NCBI GenBank assembly: GCA_019232645.1
Contig: JAFANO010000004.1
Coordinates: forward strand, 1 to 6,941
Length of the DNA: 6,941 bases
Direction: 5' to 3'
Source of the DNA: Planctomycetaceae bacterium
GTDB taxonomy: Bacteria > Planctomycetota > Planctomycetia > Isosphaerales > Isosphaeraceae
The notes beneath the pieces were generated by a model. It ran no database searches. It was given only the letters and a program-made list of their open reading frames with translations, and had not been told where the DNA came from. A program made the position numbers and the translations under genes. Positions 1 through 5,874 of the stretch are shown here, piece after piece. Position 1 is the stretch's first letter. Each line of letters begins with the position of its first letter.

Positions 1-2
1 AG

Positions 3-515
3 ACCAAGCAGATCGACAAGGTCTTCCGCGCCCTTCAGAAGATCAACCTGGCCGTCCGGGGCCTCTACGGCGAGGGGACGCAGGCCTTCGGCGACTTCTA
101 CCAGATCTCGAACCAGCAGACCCTGGGAAAGAGCGAGCAGGAGCTGATCCGGATCCTGACTGACGTCGTCCCCCAGGTCATTCAGTACGAGCGGACCGCC
201 CGCCAGGTCCTGATGAATGAGCGGCGGCAGCACCTCCACGACCAGGTCAGCCGCGCCTACGGCGTCCTCAAGACGGCGCATACGATCTCCAGCGAGGAGA
301 CGATGCACCTGCTCTCGAGCGTCCGGATGGGGATCAACCTTGGCCTGATCGACGACCTGGCGATTTCGACGGTCAACGAGCTGTTCATCCAGACCCAGCC
401 CGCCTACCTCCAGAAGCTTCAGGGCACCGAACTGGGCGTCGAGGAACGGAACGTCGCCCGCGCCTCCTACCTCCGCAGCCGCCTCTCCAACGGCCGGCAT
501 GTCGACTCTGAATGA
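3..515 (+). CDS. mcsB: Protein-arginine kinase McsB, C-terminal part (5' end outside window)
   Basis: This is the end of a McsB-type ATP:guanido phosphotransferase, a cytoplasmic kinase that phosphorylates arginine side chains and, in Firmicutes, marks proteins for ClpC-ClpP degradation. The frame is open from base 3, giving 170 visible residues of a protein that is normally about 350 long. Diagnostic segments are RGLYGEGT (visible residues 19-26, the acidic loop of the catalytic domain), then YQISNQQTLGKSE (33-45), then a helical C-terminal domain with VRMGINLGLI and NELFIQTQPAYLQ. Near the end, RNVARA (149-154) sits where characterised McsB proteins carry the phosphoarginine-binding RDxxRA motif; the Asp is Asn here. 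The usual partners McsA and ClpC would lie upstream if present, so their absence cannot be judged. The family call is firm; activity on the ClpC pathway in this organism is inferred. Confidence 0.93.
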   Translation, partial: TKQIDKVFRALQKINLAVRGLYGEGTQAFGDFYQISNQQTLGKSEQELIRILTDVVPQVIQYERTARQVLMNERRQHLHDQVSRAYGVLKTAHTISSEETMHLLSSVRMGINLGLIDDLAISTVNELFIQTQPAYLQKLQGTELGVEERNVARASYLRSRLSNGRHVDSE

Positions 516-531
516 CCGGCCCAGGGGCCGG
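516..531 (+). terminator. GC hairpin directly after the mcsB stop, possible terminator
   Basis: A perfect 6-bp stem, CCGGCC paired with GGCCGG around a CAGG loop, begins one base after the TGA at 513-515. It is all G/C and its position suits an mRNA 3' end or a stabilising hairpin. There is no T-run after it (the sequence continues cgagcgagacgtc), so it does not match a classical intrinsic terminator. In DNA this rich in G/C a 6-bp stem can arise by chance; position is the main argument. Confidence 0.35.
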
Positions 532-614
532 CGAGCGAGACGTCATCGTATCGGGCACGGACGTGACCGAGACTCAGAGTCTGTTCCAGAAGCCGAGGTT
601 TTCGCCCAAGATCA

Positions 615-650
615 CCTGGTTTCTTGCGAGGAAACCCGGCCGAAACCAGG
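615..650. repeat. Nested inverted repeat (two alternative hairpins)
   Basis: CCTGGTTTC at 615-623 is exactly complementary to GAAACCAGG at 642-650, a 9-bp stem with an 18-base loop. Inside it, GGTTTC at 618-623 can also pair with a second GAAACC at 631-636, a 6-bp stem with a 7-base loop, so the two hairpins exclude one another. The element lies 100 bases after mcsB in a stretch without a gene. No T-tract follows (ctttatgg), so terminator function is unclear. It could also be an operator or a decayed repeat. Apart from this and the hairpin at 516-531, I see nothing in 516-677. Confidence 0.4.
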
Positions 651-677
651 CTTTATGGAACAATTCTCCGCTGATGA

Positions 678-966
678 GATCATGTCCCGCCCTGCGACGA
701 TTCCGGGGAGGCGCAGGCCGAATGGGAGCCGGTCCAGGCCGAGTAGGTGGCGACGGGCATCCCCTGGGTGTAAGCCGGCGTCCCCGGTGGCGACCGACCA
801 ACCGCGCGACGTCGATCCGGGATACGTGATCGTCGAGCCCGATGAGGTCAAGACCTAGACGCATCCCTCCACGGGCCGCAAGGAGGTGTGGACCTTGACG
901 GCAATGGTGATGGTGGAGGGGTTGCAGTACGCCAAGGCGTTTCCAGGAGAGGGACGCGGTCGTTGA
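678..966 (+). pseudogene. Broken reading frame of unknown family
   Basis: No intact gene is present, but codons with G or C in third position run through two + strand frames in succession. From 678 the frame reads DHVPPCDDSGEAQAEWEPV and is interrupted by TAG at 744-746 and TAA at 771-773. The signal then moves to the next frame from 772 (KPASPVATDQPRDVDPGY, VIVEPDEVKT), meets TAG at 856-858 and continues as TGRKEVWTLTAMVMVEGLQY to a TGA at 964-966. The mix of Asp, Glu, Val and Lys with alternating hydrophobic residues is protein-like, while the opposite strand over the same bases gives Ser/Thr-rich shadow sequence. I infer a decayed gene with three in-frame stops and one frameshift. I do not recognise the family, and a - strand origin cannot be fully excluded because both readings share the same third positions. 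Confidence 0.33.
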
Positions 967-1165
967 GCGCGGGGAGGGCGACCTTCTGTGGGAAGTGTAT
1001 CAGAGTCGCCGCGTCGGCCGGGGCCCCCTGAGGTCGGCGGGCGCAGCCGGCGGGCAGCAGGCCGGCCAGGCCGGCCGCATCGACCCGGCGCAGCCACGTG
1101 CGTCGGTCGAGCGATTCACCCGGGACGTGGATCCGAGAGGCCGTGTGTTGGATGTTTCGCTTCAC
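935..1165 (-). pseudogene. N-terminal remnant of a sulfite-oxidase-like molybdopterin oxidoreductase
   Basis: Read leftwards from a GTG at 1165, with GGAG 8 bases upstream (1177-1174), the frame gives about 77 coherent residues. A basic region DRRTWLRR (20-27), like a twin-arginine signal, is followed by a short hydrophobic stretch ending in LLPAGC (36-41), like a lipoprotein cleavage site. LIHFPQKVALPALNDR and PLLETP (55-77) follow. From memory, FP-K...L..L.DRP...LETP is how secreted sulfite-oxidase-type Mo enzymes begin, before the conserved LTPNEAFFVRWH segment. Here nothing of that kind follows: after ETP the frame loses its codon bias and ends at TGA 850-848, about 106 residues in all against several hundred for the family. 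So the Mo-cofactor domain is missing. The leader and start look real; the family name rests on a short match. Confidence 0.42.
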
Positions 1166-1193
1166 GGCGGTATCTCCACACCGGAAGGGTCAA

Positions 1194-1206
1194 TCGATCC
1201 GATCGA
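1194..1206. promoter_or_regulatory. Short dyad upstream of the phosphatase gene
   Basis: TCGATC and GATCGA flank a single central C, a perfect 6-bp dyad. It lies 41 bases before the TTG start of the phosphatase gene and 28 bases from the start of the - strand remnant, between two divergent starts, where an operator could sit. No clear -35/-10 pair was found around it. Dyads of this length built on GATC/CGAT are common in such sequence, so this is a weak candidate. Confidence 0.18.
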
Positions 1207-1230
1207 CTTTGCGGGTCCTAGCCCACTTTC

Positions 1231-1240
1231 AGGAAGGGAG
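1231..1240 (+). promoter_or_regulatory. Ribosome binding site that fixes a TTG start
   Basis: AGGAAGGGAG ends 7 bases before the TTG at 1248. It is the strongest purine-rich site in the region and decides for the TTG start over in-frame GTG codons about 6 and 9 codons further in. Confidence 0.7.
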
Positions 1241-1247
1241 CTGACGG

Positions 1248-2048
1248 TTGAATCAGGACTATCGTCCGTATCAAGCAGTGGCAGAGCGGGTGGCGGTGGA
1301 GGCGGGGGAGCTGCTCTTGCAAGCGTACGGGCAGGTGTCGGCGCGCCAGAAGCGGTCAGGGGACCTGGTCACGGATGCCGACCTGGCCAGCCAGAAATTG
1401 ATCACCGAGCGGCTCGCCGAGTCGTTCCCCGACCACACGCTGCTGGCCGAGGAGGAGGAGGTCGGCCCCGACCCGTCGAAGCCCTGGCGCTGGGTAGTTG
1501 ACCCGCTCGACGGAACGATCAATTTCGCGCATGGATTCCCCTACTGGTGCGTCTCGATCGCCCTGGAACACGAGGACCGGCTGGTCGTGGGGGTCGTGCA
1601 CGACCCCTCGCGAGGGACGACCTATAGCGCCTCAGAGGGGGCTGGGACCACGCGGAACGGCCGGCCGGTCCGCGTCAGCGCGGCCGATCGGCTCCGTGAC
1701 AGCTTGATCGCGACGGCACTGCCGATCGATTTCCTCGAGGACGTCGATCGCCAGGTGGCGTACTTCCTGCGGTTCTCGAGCAAGACCCACTCGGTCCGTC
1801 GGACCGGCTCGTCGGCACTGAACCTGGCACTGCTCGCTTCGGGGGCGTTCGAGGTCTGCTATGCAACCTTCATGCACCCCTGGGACGCCGCGGCTGGAGT
1901 GGTCCTGGTCCGCGAGGCCGGCGGGATGGTCACCGAACTGTCGGGCGCGCCATATGACCTCTATGCCGAGGGGATCCTCGCCACCAACGGCCAGGTCCAC
2001 GCCGAGGCGCTCCGCACCCTGGCCGAGGCGCGGGGGCCGCGCCCGTGA
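1248..2048 (+). CDS. Inositol monophosphatase family protein
   Basis: A 266-residue cytoplasmic Mg-dependent phosphatase of the inositol monophosphatase/SuhB family, of ordinary length for the family. The full set of metal and substrate motifs is present: acidic LLAEEEE (65-71), the signature WVVDPLDGTINFAHGFPYW (82-100) with metal ligands Asp85 and Asp88, RRTGSSALNLA (184-194), and HPWDAAAG (210-217) with the third metal Asp213. KSGD-like RSGDLVTDAD (36-45) matches the family's N-terminal loop. The likely reaction is hydrolysis of inositol-1-phosphate or a related sugar or polyol phosphate. The same fold also serves histidinol phosphate and other phosphomonoesters, so the substrate is not settled by sequence. 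The start is TTG, set by the strong site at 1231-1240. Neighbours give no pathway hint: it has its own leader and is followed by more than 300 non-coding bases. Nothing is missing or broken. Confidence 0.93.
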   Translation: MNQDYRPYQAVAERVAVEAGELLLQAYGQVSARQKRSGDLVTDADLASQKLITERLAESFPDHTLLAEEEEVGPDPSKPWRWVVDPLDGTINFAHGFPYWCVSIALEHEDRLVVGVVHDPSRGTTYSASEGAGTTRNGRPVRVSAADRLRDSLIATALPIDFLEDVDRQVAYFLRFSSKTHSVRRTGSSALNLALLASGAFEVCYATFMHPWDAAAGVVLVREAGGMVTELSGAPYDLYAEGILATNGQVHAEALRTLAEARGPRP

Positions 2049-2113
2049 GGCCCGATCCGGCGAGCGGCCAGCTGCAGAACCCCGGGGCGCGGCGCAACGC
2101 ACCGATTCATCAA

Positions 2114-2146
2114 TTCCTCCGGTGGGGGACGACGTACCGCGAGGAA
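2114..2146 (+). terminator. Ten-base-pair hairpin after the phosphatase gene
   Basis: TTCCTC-CGGT (2114-2123) pairs with ACCG-c-GAGGAA (2136-2146): ten base pairs with one bulged C at 2140 and a 12-base loop. It starts 66 bases after the phosphatase stop. Its position fits a 3'-end hairpin for the phosphatase mRNA, but no T-run follows (cacgatcggg), so it would have to be Rho-dependent, an end-stabilising structure, or chance. Confidence 0.35.
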
Positions 2147-2233
2147 CACGATCGGGCGGACCCGAGACGTTTCCGGGGGACGTGGACCTTGCAGGAGGAG
2201 CGCGACAGGTCGTGGCGGGGGACCCTCGGGTGT

Positions 2234-2311
2234 GGTAGGATCATATTGGCGGCTTCGGTCCCACATCCGACCTCGTGCCCGAACACCCGGGCTCGAATCC
2301 CCGGTCCTACT
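2234..2311 (+). other. Foldable three-stem element, tRNA-sized, in the leader of the next gene
   Basis: An outer 9-bp stem joins GGTAGGATC (2234-2242) and GGTCCTACT (2303-2311), with two G-U pairs. Inside are two possible hairpins: TCGG/CCGA (2255-2258/2267-2270), and TCGTGCCCG/CGGGCTCGA (2273-2281/2288-2296), nine positions with one T-T mismatch. The total is 78 bases, and GCTCGAATCC at 2291-2300 resembles a tRNA T-loop at the correct distance from the closing stem. It is not a functional tRNA: there is no D-stem or anticodon stem, position 54 is C, and the T-stem has a C-C mismatch. It may be a structured 5' leader, a tRNA-like relic, or chance. It ends 65 bases before the TTG at 2377. The remainder of 2049-2376 shows only a spaced 7-bp inverted repeat (2160-2166/2225-2231). 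Confidence 0.3.
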
Positions 2312-2360
2312 CCCCAGGAGATCGGGCCCTTCGAAAAGGATTGAGGAAGTCCTCTCCTTC

Positions 2361-2367
2361 GGGAAGG
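2361..2367 (+). promoter_or_regulatory. Ribosome binding site deciding the start of the large secreted protein
   Basis: GGGAAGG lies 9 bases before the TTG at 2377 and supports that start rather than the in-frame GTG at 2275 or TTG at 2341. CCTT-CGGG-AAGG (2356-2367) can form a small 4-bp hairpin that would partly hide the site. Confidence 0.55.
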
Positions 2368-2376
2368 TGCAACGCC

Positions 2377-5300
2377 TTGCATCGCCTCACTCGGCCGACG
2401 ATCCTGCGTGCCCTCGCCGCGTCGGCGGTCCTGCTCGCGACGGCGGCGCACGCCGGGACGGATCCGCCCGCCGGCCCGGATGAGTCGCCGACCAGCGAGT
2501 CGTCGCCCATCTACGTCTTCCTGAACGCACCCGCGGACCTCGACGCCTTCTGGAAGATGCTGAAAGACCCCGACTTCGTGCTCCTCCGGGGGGGCGAGCT
2601 CCGTCGCCGGCTCGACCGCGCCGGGGCGGGGCCGGTCCCGGACTCGTCCGGTGCCTGGGCCGTCGTGGTCGGCTCGGTGGCGGTCGATGGAGAGACCTCG
2701 GGCGACGACGCCGACCTGGCGATCGAGTACGGGGTCCAGCTCGGCGTGACCGAGCCGACCTGGGTCCCGATCCGGCTCGACAACCAGATGGTGATCGAGG
2801 CCCGCGAGGCCGACCGCGAGTTGCCTTTGCGGGTGGTCGCCGGGGGGGGCTGGCAGGTCGAGTTGCGCGGGGCCGGCGCGCACCGAGTCCGCGTCCGAGC
2901 GAAGCTCCCGCTCAAGGCGACGGCCGAGGGGCATCGCCTGGAGTTCGCGATCCCCGAGGCGGCCTCGACCCGGTTCCGGCTCGATGTCGCGGAGCAGGTC
3001 GTCGGGGCCGCGGCCGGCGGCGAGCCCGTGGACCGGGCGCCGATGACGATCAAGGGGAGGGCCGCGACGCGATTGTCGGCGCACCTGTCGCCCCGGTCGC
3101 GCCTCGAGCTGAGCTGGCAGGTCGAGTCGGAACCGAGTGCCCGGCTCGGGCCCTTGCTGTCGCTCCGGGGGGAGATCGCCGTCGACATCGACCCCGGCTC
3201 GTTCCGGACCCGGTCGTCGTGGACGGTCCACTCGGTCCGAGGGGCGACGCGACGCCTGGAGTTCCGCATCGACCCCGAGGACGATGTGCTCGAGCTGAAG
3301 CTCGACGACCAGCCCGTCCCGGCGACCATCGAGCGCCTCGAGGCGGCGACCCTGATGACGATCTCCCTGCCCGAGCCGCTCCGCCCGGGCGCTCCCAAGC
3401 GGCTGATCATGACGACCAAGCGGCCCCTCGCGACGAAGTCGGCGGCGCGGCCGGCCTTCAATGGCTTCCCGCTGACCAACGCCCAGGAGCAGTCGGGCGT
3501 CATCGGGATCGCGCAGGGGGGCGACCTCTGGATCAGCGGCGCGGCGGGCCGAGGGCTCCGCCGGGTCGACCCGAGGACCGAATTGCCCGCCGAGCTCCGC
3601 GGCCGGCCGGGCACGGTCCTGGCCTATCGGTTCGTCGATCAGCCGTTCGAGCTCGCCTTGCGGGTCGACCTCTCGCCGCCGCTGGTGCGCACCGACGCCC
3701 GGACGACCGTAAGCCTCGACGCGCGCCGGGCGCGGGTCGAGACCTGGCTCCAGCTCCACGACCAGGCGGCGCACGGCCGGCCCTTCGACCTGGTCATCGG
3801 CCTGCCCCGGGGGTTGGAGCTGGAGTCGGTCGGCCCCCGCGACGTCGTCGCGATGTCGGCCGAGGCCCCCGAGGGCGAGGCGGCCGAGGGCCTTCGGCGG
3901 CTGACCGTCCGGCTGACCCCGCGCGCCCAGCAGGCGGGAGAGATCCCCCTCCACCTGATCGGCCGGCAGGCGATCGACCCCGCGCGACCGGTCGGGGTGG
4001 CGCTGTTCCGGCCGCGCGGCACGTTGTCGGAGGGGGGACGGATCGCCGTCCTGACCGACCGCGACCTCACGGTCGACCTGGCCGGCCCGGGCGACGGGGT
4101 CGGCGGAGCGGAGGCCTTTCGCCCCGCGCTGCAGGGGCCCCCGGCCGACTGGCCCTGGCCCGCCGATCGGATCCCCGCAGGTCCCCCCGCGCTCTGGCTC
4201 CGCCACGATGGCGACCCGGCCGCCCTGCCGCTCCGGGTCACGGTCCATCCCCGAGCGGTCTCGCACGCGACCACCCTGCTCGTCCAGGTCGGCCGCGGCG
4301 AGGTCGAGGTCCGGCAAGAGACCGAGTGCGCCGTCCATTTCGGGGCGCTGGACCATCTGGACATCGAGTCGCCCGCCGCCCTCCAGGACCGCTGGGAGGT
4401 CGACGAGGGGGAGGTCGCGCGCCCGGAGGACCTGGGGACCGCGCCGGAGGGCCGCCGGCGGTTCCGGCTCAGGTTCGCAAAACCGGTCGCGGACCGTGTC
4501 CGGCTCAAGTTCCGCTTCCGCCTCCGGCCGGCGCCCCCGAGGGAGCCCGAGCATCCGGTCGAGGTCGCGATCCCCTGGCTCCGGGTCGTCGAGGGGGCGT
4601 CGGCGCCGATGCGGGTCCAGGTGTCCTCGGACCCCGGCATCGACCTCGACGGGGGCGGACCCGGCTGGGCCCGCACCGACGCCGAGGGCTCCGCGACCGC
4701 CGGCGAGGCGGGGCCGATCGTCCGGTATACCCTGGTCGGTGATGAAGCCGGCGCTCCCCCGAAGCTCGTCGCCACGACGCACCCGCTGACGGCCTTGCCC
4801 TCGCTGCTCGCCTCGCGGGCCCTGCTCCGGACGATCCAGTCGCCGGAGGGCGAGCTGCGGACCTCGGCCTCGTACTGGGTCGAGGCGCACCGATCGACGC
4901 TCTCGGTGGCCTTGCCGCCCGGGTCGCGATGGGTCCGCGCGCGGATCGGCGGCGAGGCAATCAGTCGGGTCGAGACGCTGCCCCGGTCGGCGGGATACCG
5001 GTTCCGCTTCCCGCCGCAGACCGCCGCCGGCGGAGTGCTCGTCGAGCTGGAATACCGGGTCCCCGGCCCGCTCGCGACGACGACCTGGATCCCTCCCCAG
5101 CTCCTCGACGACGGTCTCGTCCAGGAGACGCTCTGGGAGGTCCGCATCCCCTGGAACCGCGCGCTGGTCGGCGTCCCGCCCGGCTGGACCGACGAGAACC
5201 GATGGTACTGGGACCGTTACGTCTGGAAGCGACGGCCCTGGATGGGGGCCGCGGCGCTGACCGCCTGGGTCGGAGGCGCCACGCCGAGGGCCCCGAGGTC

Positions 5301-5874
5301 CGACGGCCCTGACGGTGGAGTGGGCGACGACCACAGCTATCTCTTCGGCCGCTCCGGCCAGCCGGACGACCTCCGCCTGACGATCGCCTCGCGCGCCGGG
5401 CTGGTGGCGGTCTGCTCCGGCCCGGTGCTCGGCCTGGGCGTGCTGTTGCTCTTCTGGAGGCCGCCGTTGCGGATCGTCTGGGCGGCCGTCCTGGCGCTCG
5501 TCCTGACCGTCGCGGTCGCCGTCCAACCGAGCGTGACCTTGCTTGCGATCCAGTCGTCGGTGGTCGGCGTGGGCTTCACCCTCCTGGCCGTGGTCATGCA
5601 GCGTCTGGTGGAACGACGCCGGCGGAGTGCCTCGGCGGTCTTCGGCCGGCCGAGCAGCATGGCCATCCCCCCGGTCGGCTCCATGTTCAGACGGGCGGTC
5701 GGGGTTGGGTCCGATGACCCGACCGAGTTAAGGGCCCGGCCCGCCTCCTCGAGCGCGGACCACCCCCCCAACAACCTGTCCGAGGCGCCGCAGGACGCCG
5801 GCATCCAGGGGGCCCCCCCGGAACAAGACGGAACGATCGCTGTTCACTCGTCGAGTTCGCGAGGGGAGCGGTGA
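2377..5874 (+). CDS. Large secreted, membrane-anchored beta-repeat protein of unknown function
   Basis: I do not recognise a named family. Started at TTG 2377 the protein has 1165 residues and begins with a clean signal peptide: HRLTRPTILR, a hydrophobic core ALAASAVLLATAA, and a cut after AHA at 26. A GTG at 2275 would add 34 residues, but those codons lack the G/C third-base bias seen downstream and have no ribosome site. A conserved-looking start IYVFLNAPADLDAFWKML (45-62) is followed by beta-rich segments. Four copies of one strand pattern lie near residues 265-351, 441-533, 641-718 and 824-896. A Trp-rich stretch, GWTDENRWYWDRYVWKRRPW (about 936-955), precedes three hydrophobic helices (1009-1027, 1033-1049, 1053-1074). 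An Arg-rich start (ERRRR) leads into a 90-residue disordered tail. The positive-inside rule puts the bulk outside and the tail in the cytoplasm. No catalytic motif is visible; a structural or scaffold role in the envelope is inferred. The stop overlaps the next gene. Confidence 0.85.
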   Translation: MHRLTRPTILRALAASAVLLATAAHAGTDPPAGPDESPTSESSPIYVFLNAPADLDAFWKMLKDPDFVLLRGGELRRRLDRAGAGPVPDSSGAWAVVVGSVAVDGETSGDDADLAIEYGVQLGVTEPTWVPIRLDNQMVIEAREADRELPLRVVAGGGWQVELRGAGAHRVRVRAKLPLKATAEGHRLEFAIPEAASTRFRLDVAEQVVGAAAGGEPVDRAPMTIKGRAATRLSAHLSPRSRLELSWQVESEPSARLGPLLSLRGEIAVDIDPGSFRTRSSWTVHSVRGATRRLEFRIDPEDDVLELKLDDQPVPATIERLEAATLMTISLPEPLRPGAPKRLIMTTKRPLATKSAARPAFNGFPLTNAQEQSGVIGIAQGGDLWISGAAGRGLRRVDPRTELPAELRGRPGTVLAYRFVDQPFELALRVDLSPPLVRTDARTTVSLDARRARVETWLQLHDQAAHGRPFDLVIGLPRGLELESVGPRDVVAMSAEAPEGEAAEGLRRLTVRLTPRAQQAGEIPLHLIGRQAIDPARPVGVALFRPRGTLSEGGRIAVLTDRDLTVDLAGPGDGVGGAEAFRPALQGPPADWPWPADRIPAGPPALWLRHDGDPAALPLRVTVHPRAVSHATTLLVQVGRGEVEVRQETECAVHFGALDHLDIESPAALQDRWEVDEGEVARPEDLGTAPEGRRRFRLRFAKPVADRVRLKFRFRLRPAPPREPEHPVEVAIPWLRVVEGASAPMRVQVSSDPGIDLDGGGPGWARTDAEGSATAGEAGPIVRYTLVGDEAGAPPKLVATTHPLTALPSLLASRALLRTIQSPEGELRTSASYWVEAHRSTLSVALPPGSRWVRARIGGEAISRVETLPRSAGYRFRFPPQTAAGGVLVELEYRVPGPLATTTWIPPQLLDDGLVQETLWEVRIPWNRALVGVPPGWTDENRWYWDRYVWKRRPWMGAAALTAWVGGATPRAPRSDGPDGGVGDDHSYLFGRSGQPDDLRLTIASRAGLVAVCSGPVLGLGVLLLFWRPPLRIVWAAVLALVLTVAVAVQPSVTLLAIQSSVVGVGFTLLAVVMQRLVERRRRSASAVFGRPSSMAIPPVGSMFRRAVGVGSDDPTELRARPASSSADHPPNNLSEAPQDAGIQGAPPEQDGTIAVHSSSSRGER
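5861..5868 (+). promoter_or_regulatory. Ribosome binding site within the end of the upstream gene
   Basis: GAGGGGAG lies inside the last codons of the large secreted protein, with its GAGG core 6 bases before the GTG at 5871. Combined with the GTGA overlap of start and stop, it indicates translational coupling of the two genes. Confidence 0.6.

Noticed and set aside
855..934. Continuation of the - strand molybdoenzyme remnant in the next frame (YCNPSTITIAVKVHTSLRP)
   Set aside because: It keeps third-position G/C bias, but so does the + strand frame over the same bases. The + strand version looks more protein-like and nothing in it resembles the conserved segment expected after LETP.
995..1501. 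A 168-codon + strand open frame crossing into the phosphatase gene
   Set aside because: It overlaps the well-supported phosphatase start out of frame and becomes a Gly/Arg/Ala-rich shadow there; the upstream part mirrors the - strand remnant.
2232..2241. An extended -10 promoter (TGG-TAGGAT)
   Set aside because: There is no acceptable -35 at 16-18 bases upstream (TGGCGG), and the same bases form the closing stem of the foldable element. It remains possible but is not supported enough to list.
2235..2316. A tRNA gene
   Set aside because: The acceptor-like stem, T-loop-like segment and length fit, but there is no D-stem, no anticodon stem, C at positions 8 and 54, and a mismatch in the T-stem. 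It is kept only as a structured element.
3219..4742. A 507-codon + strand open frame inside the large secreted protein gene
   Set aside because: It is an out-of-frame shadow with Arg/Gly/Pro-rich low-complexity translation and no ribosome site.
2110..5526. A 1138-codon open frame on the - strand covering most of the large secreted protein gene
   Set aside because: Its codons are exactly in phase with the + strand gene, so it could only be closed by TTA, CTA or TCA codons there, which this G/C-biased gene avoids. Its translation is Arg/Asp/Pro/Gly repetitive text without a fold-like pattern, whereas the + strand has a signal peptide, membrane helices and a coupled downstream gene.
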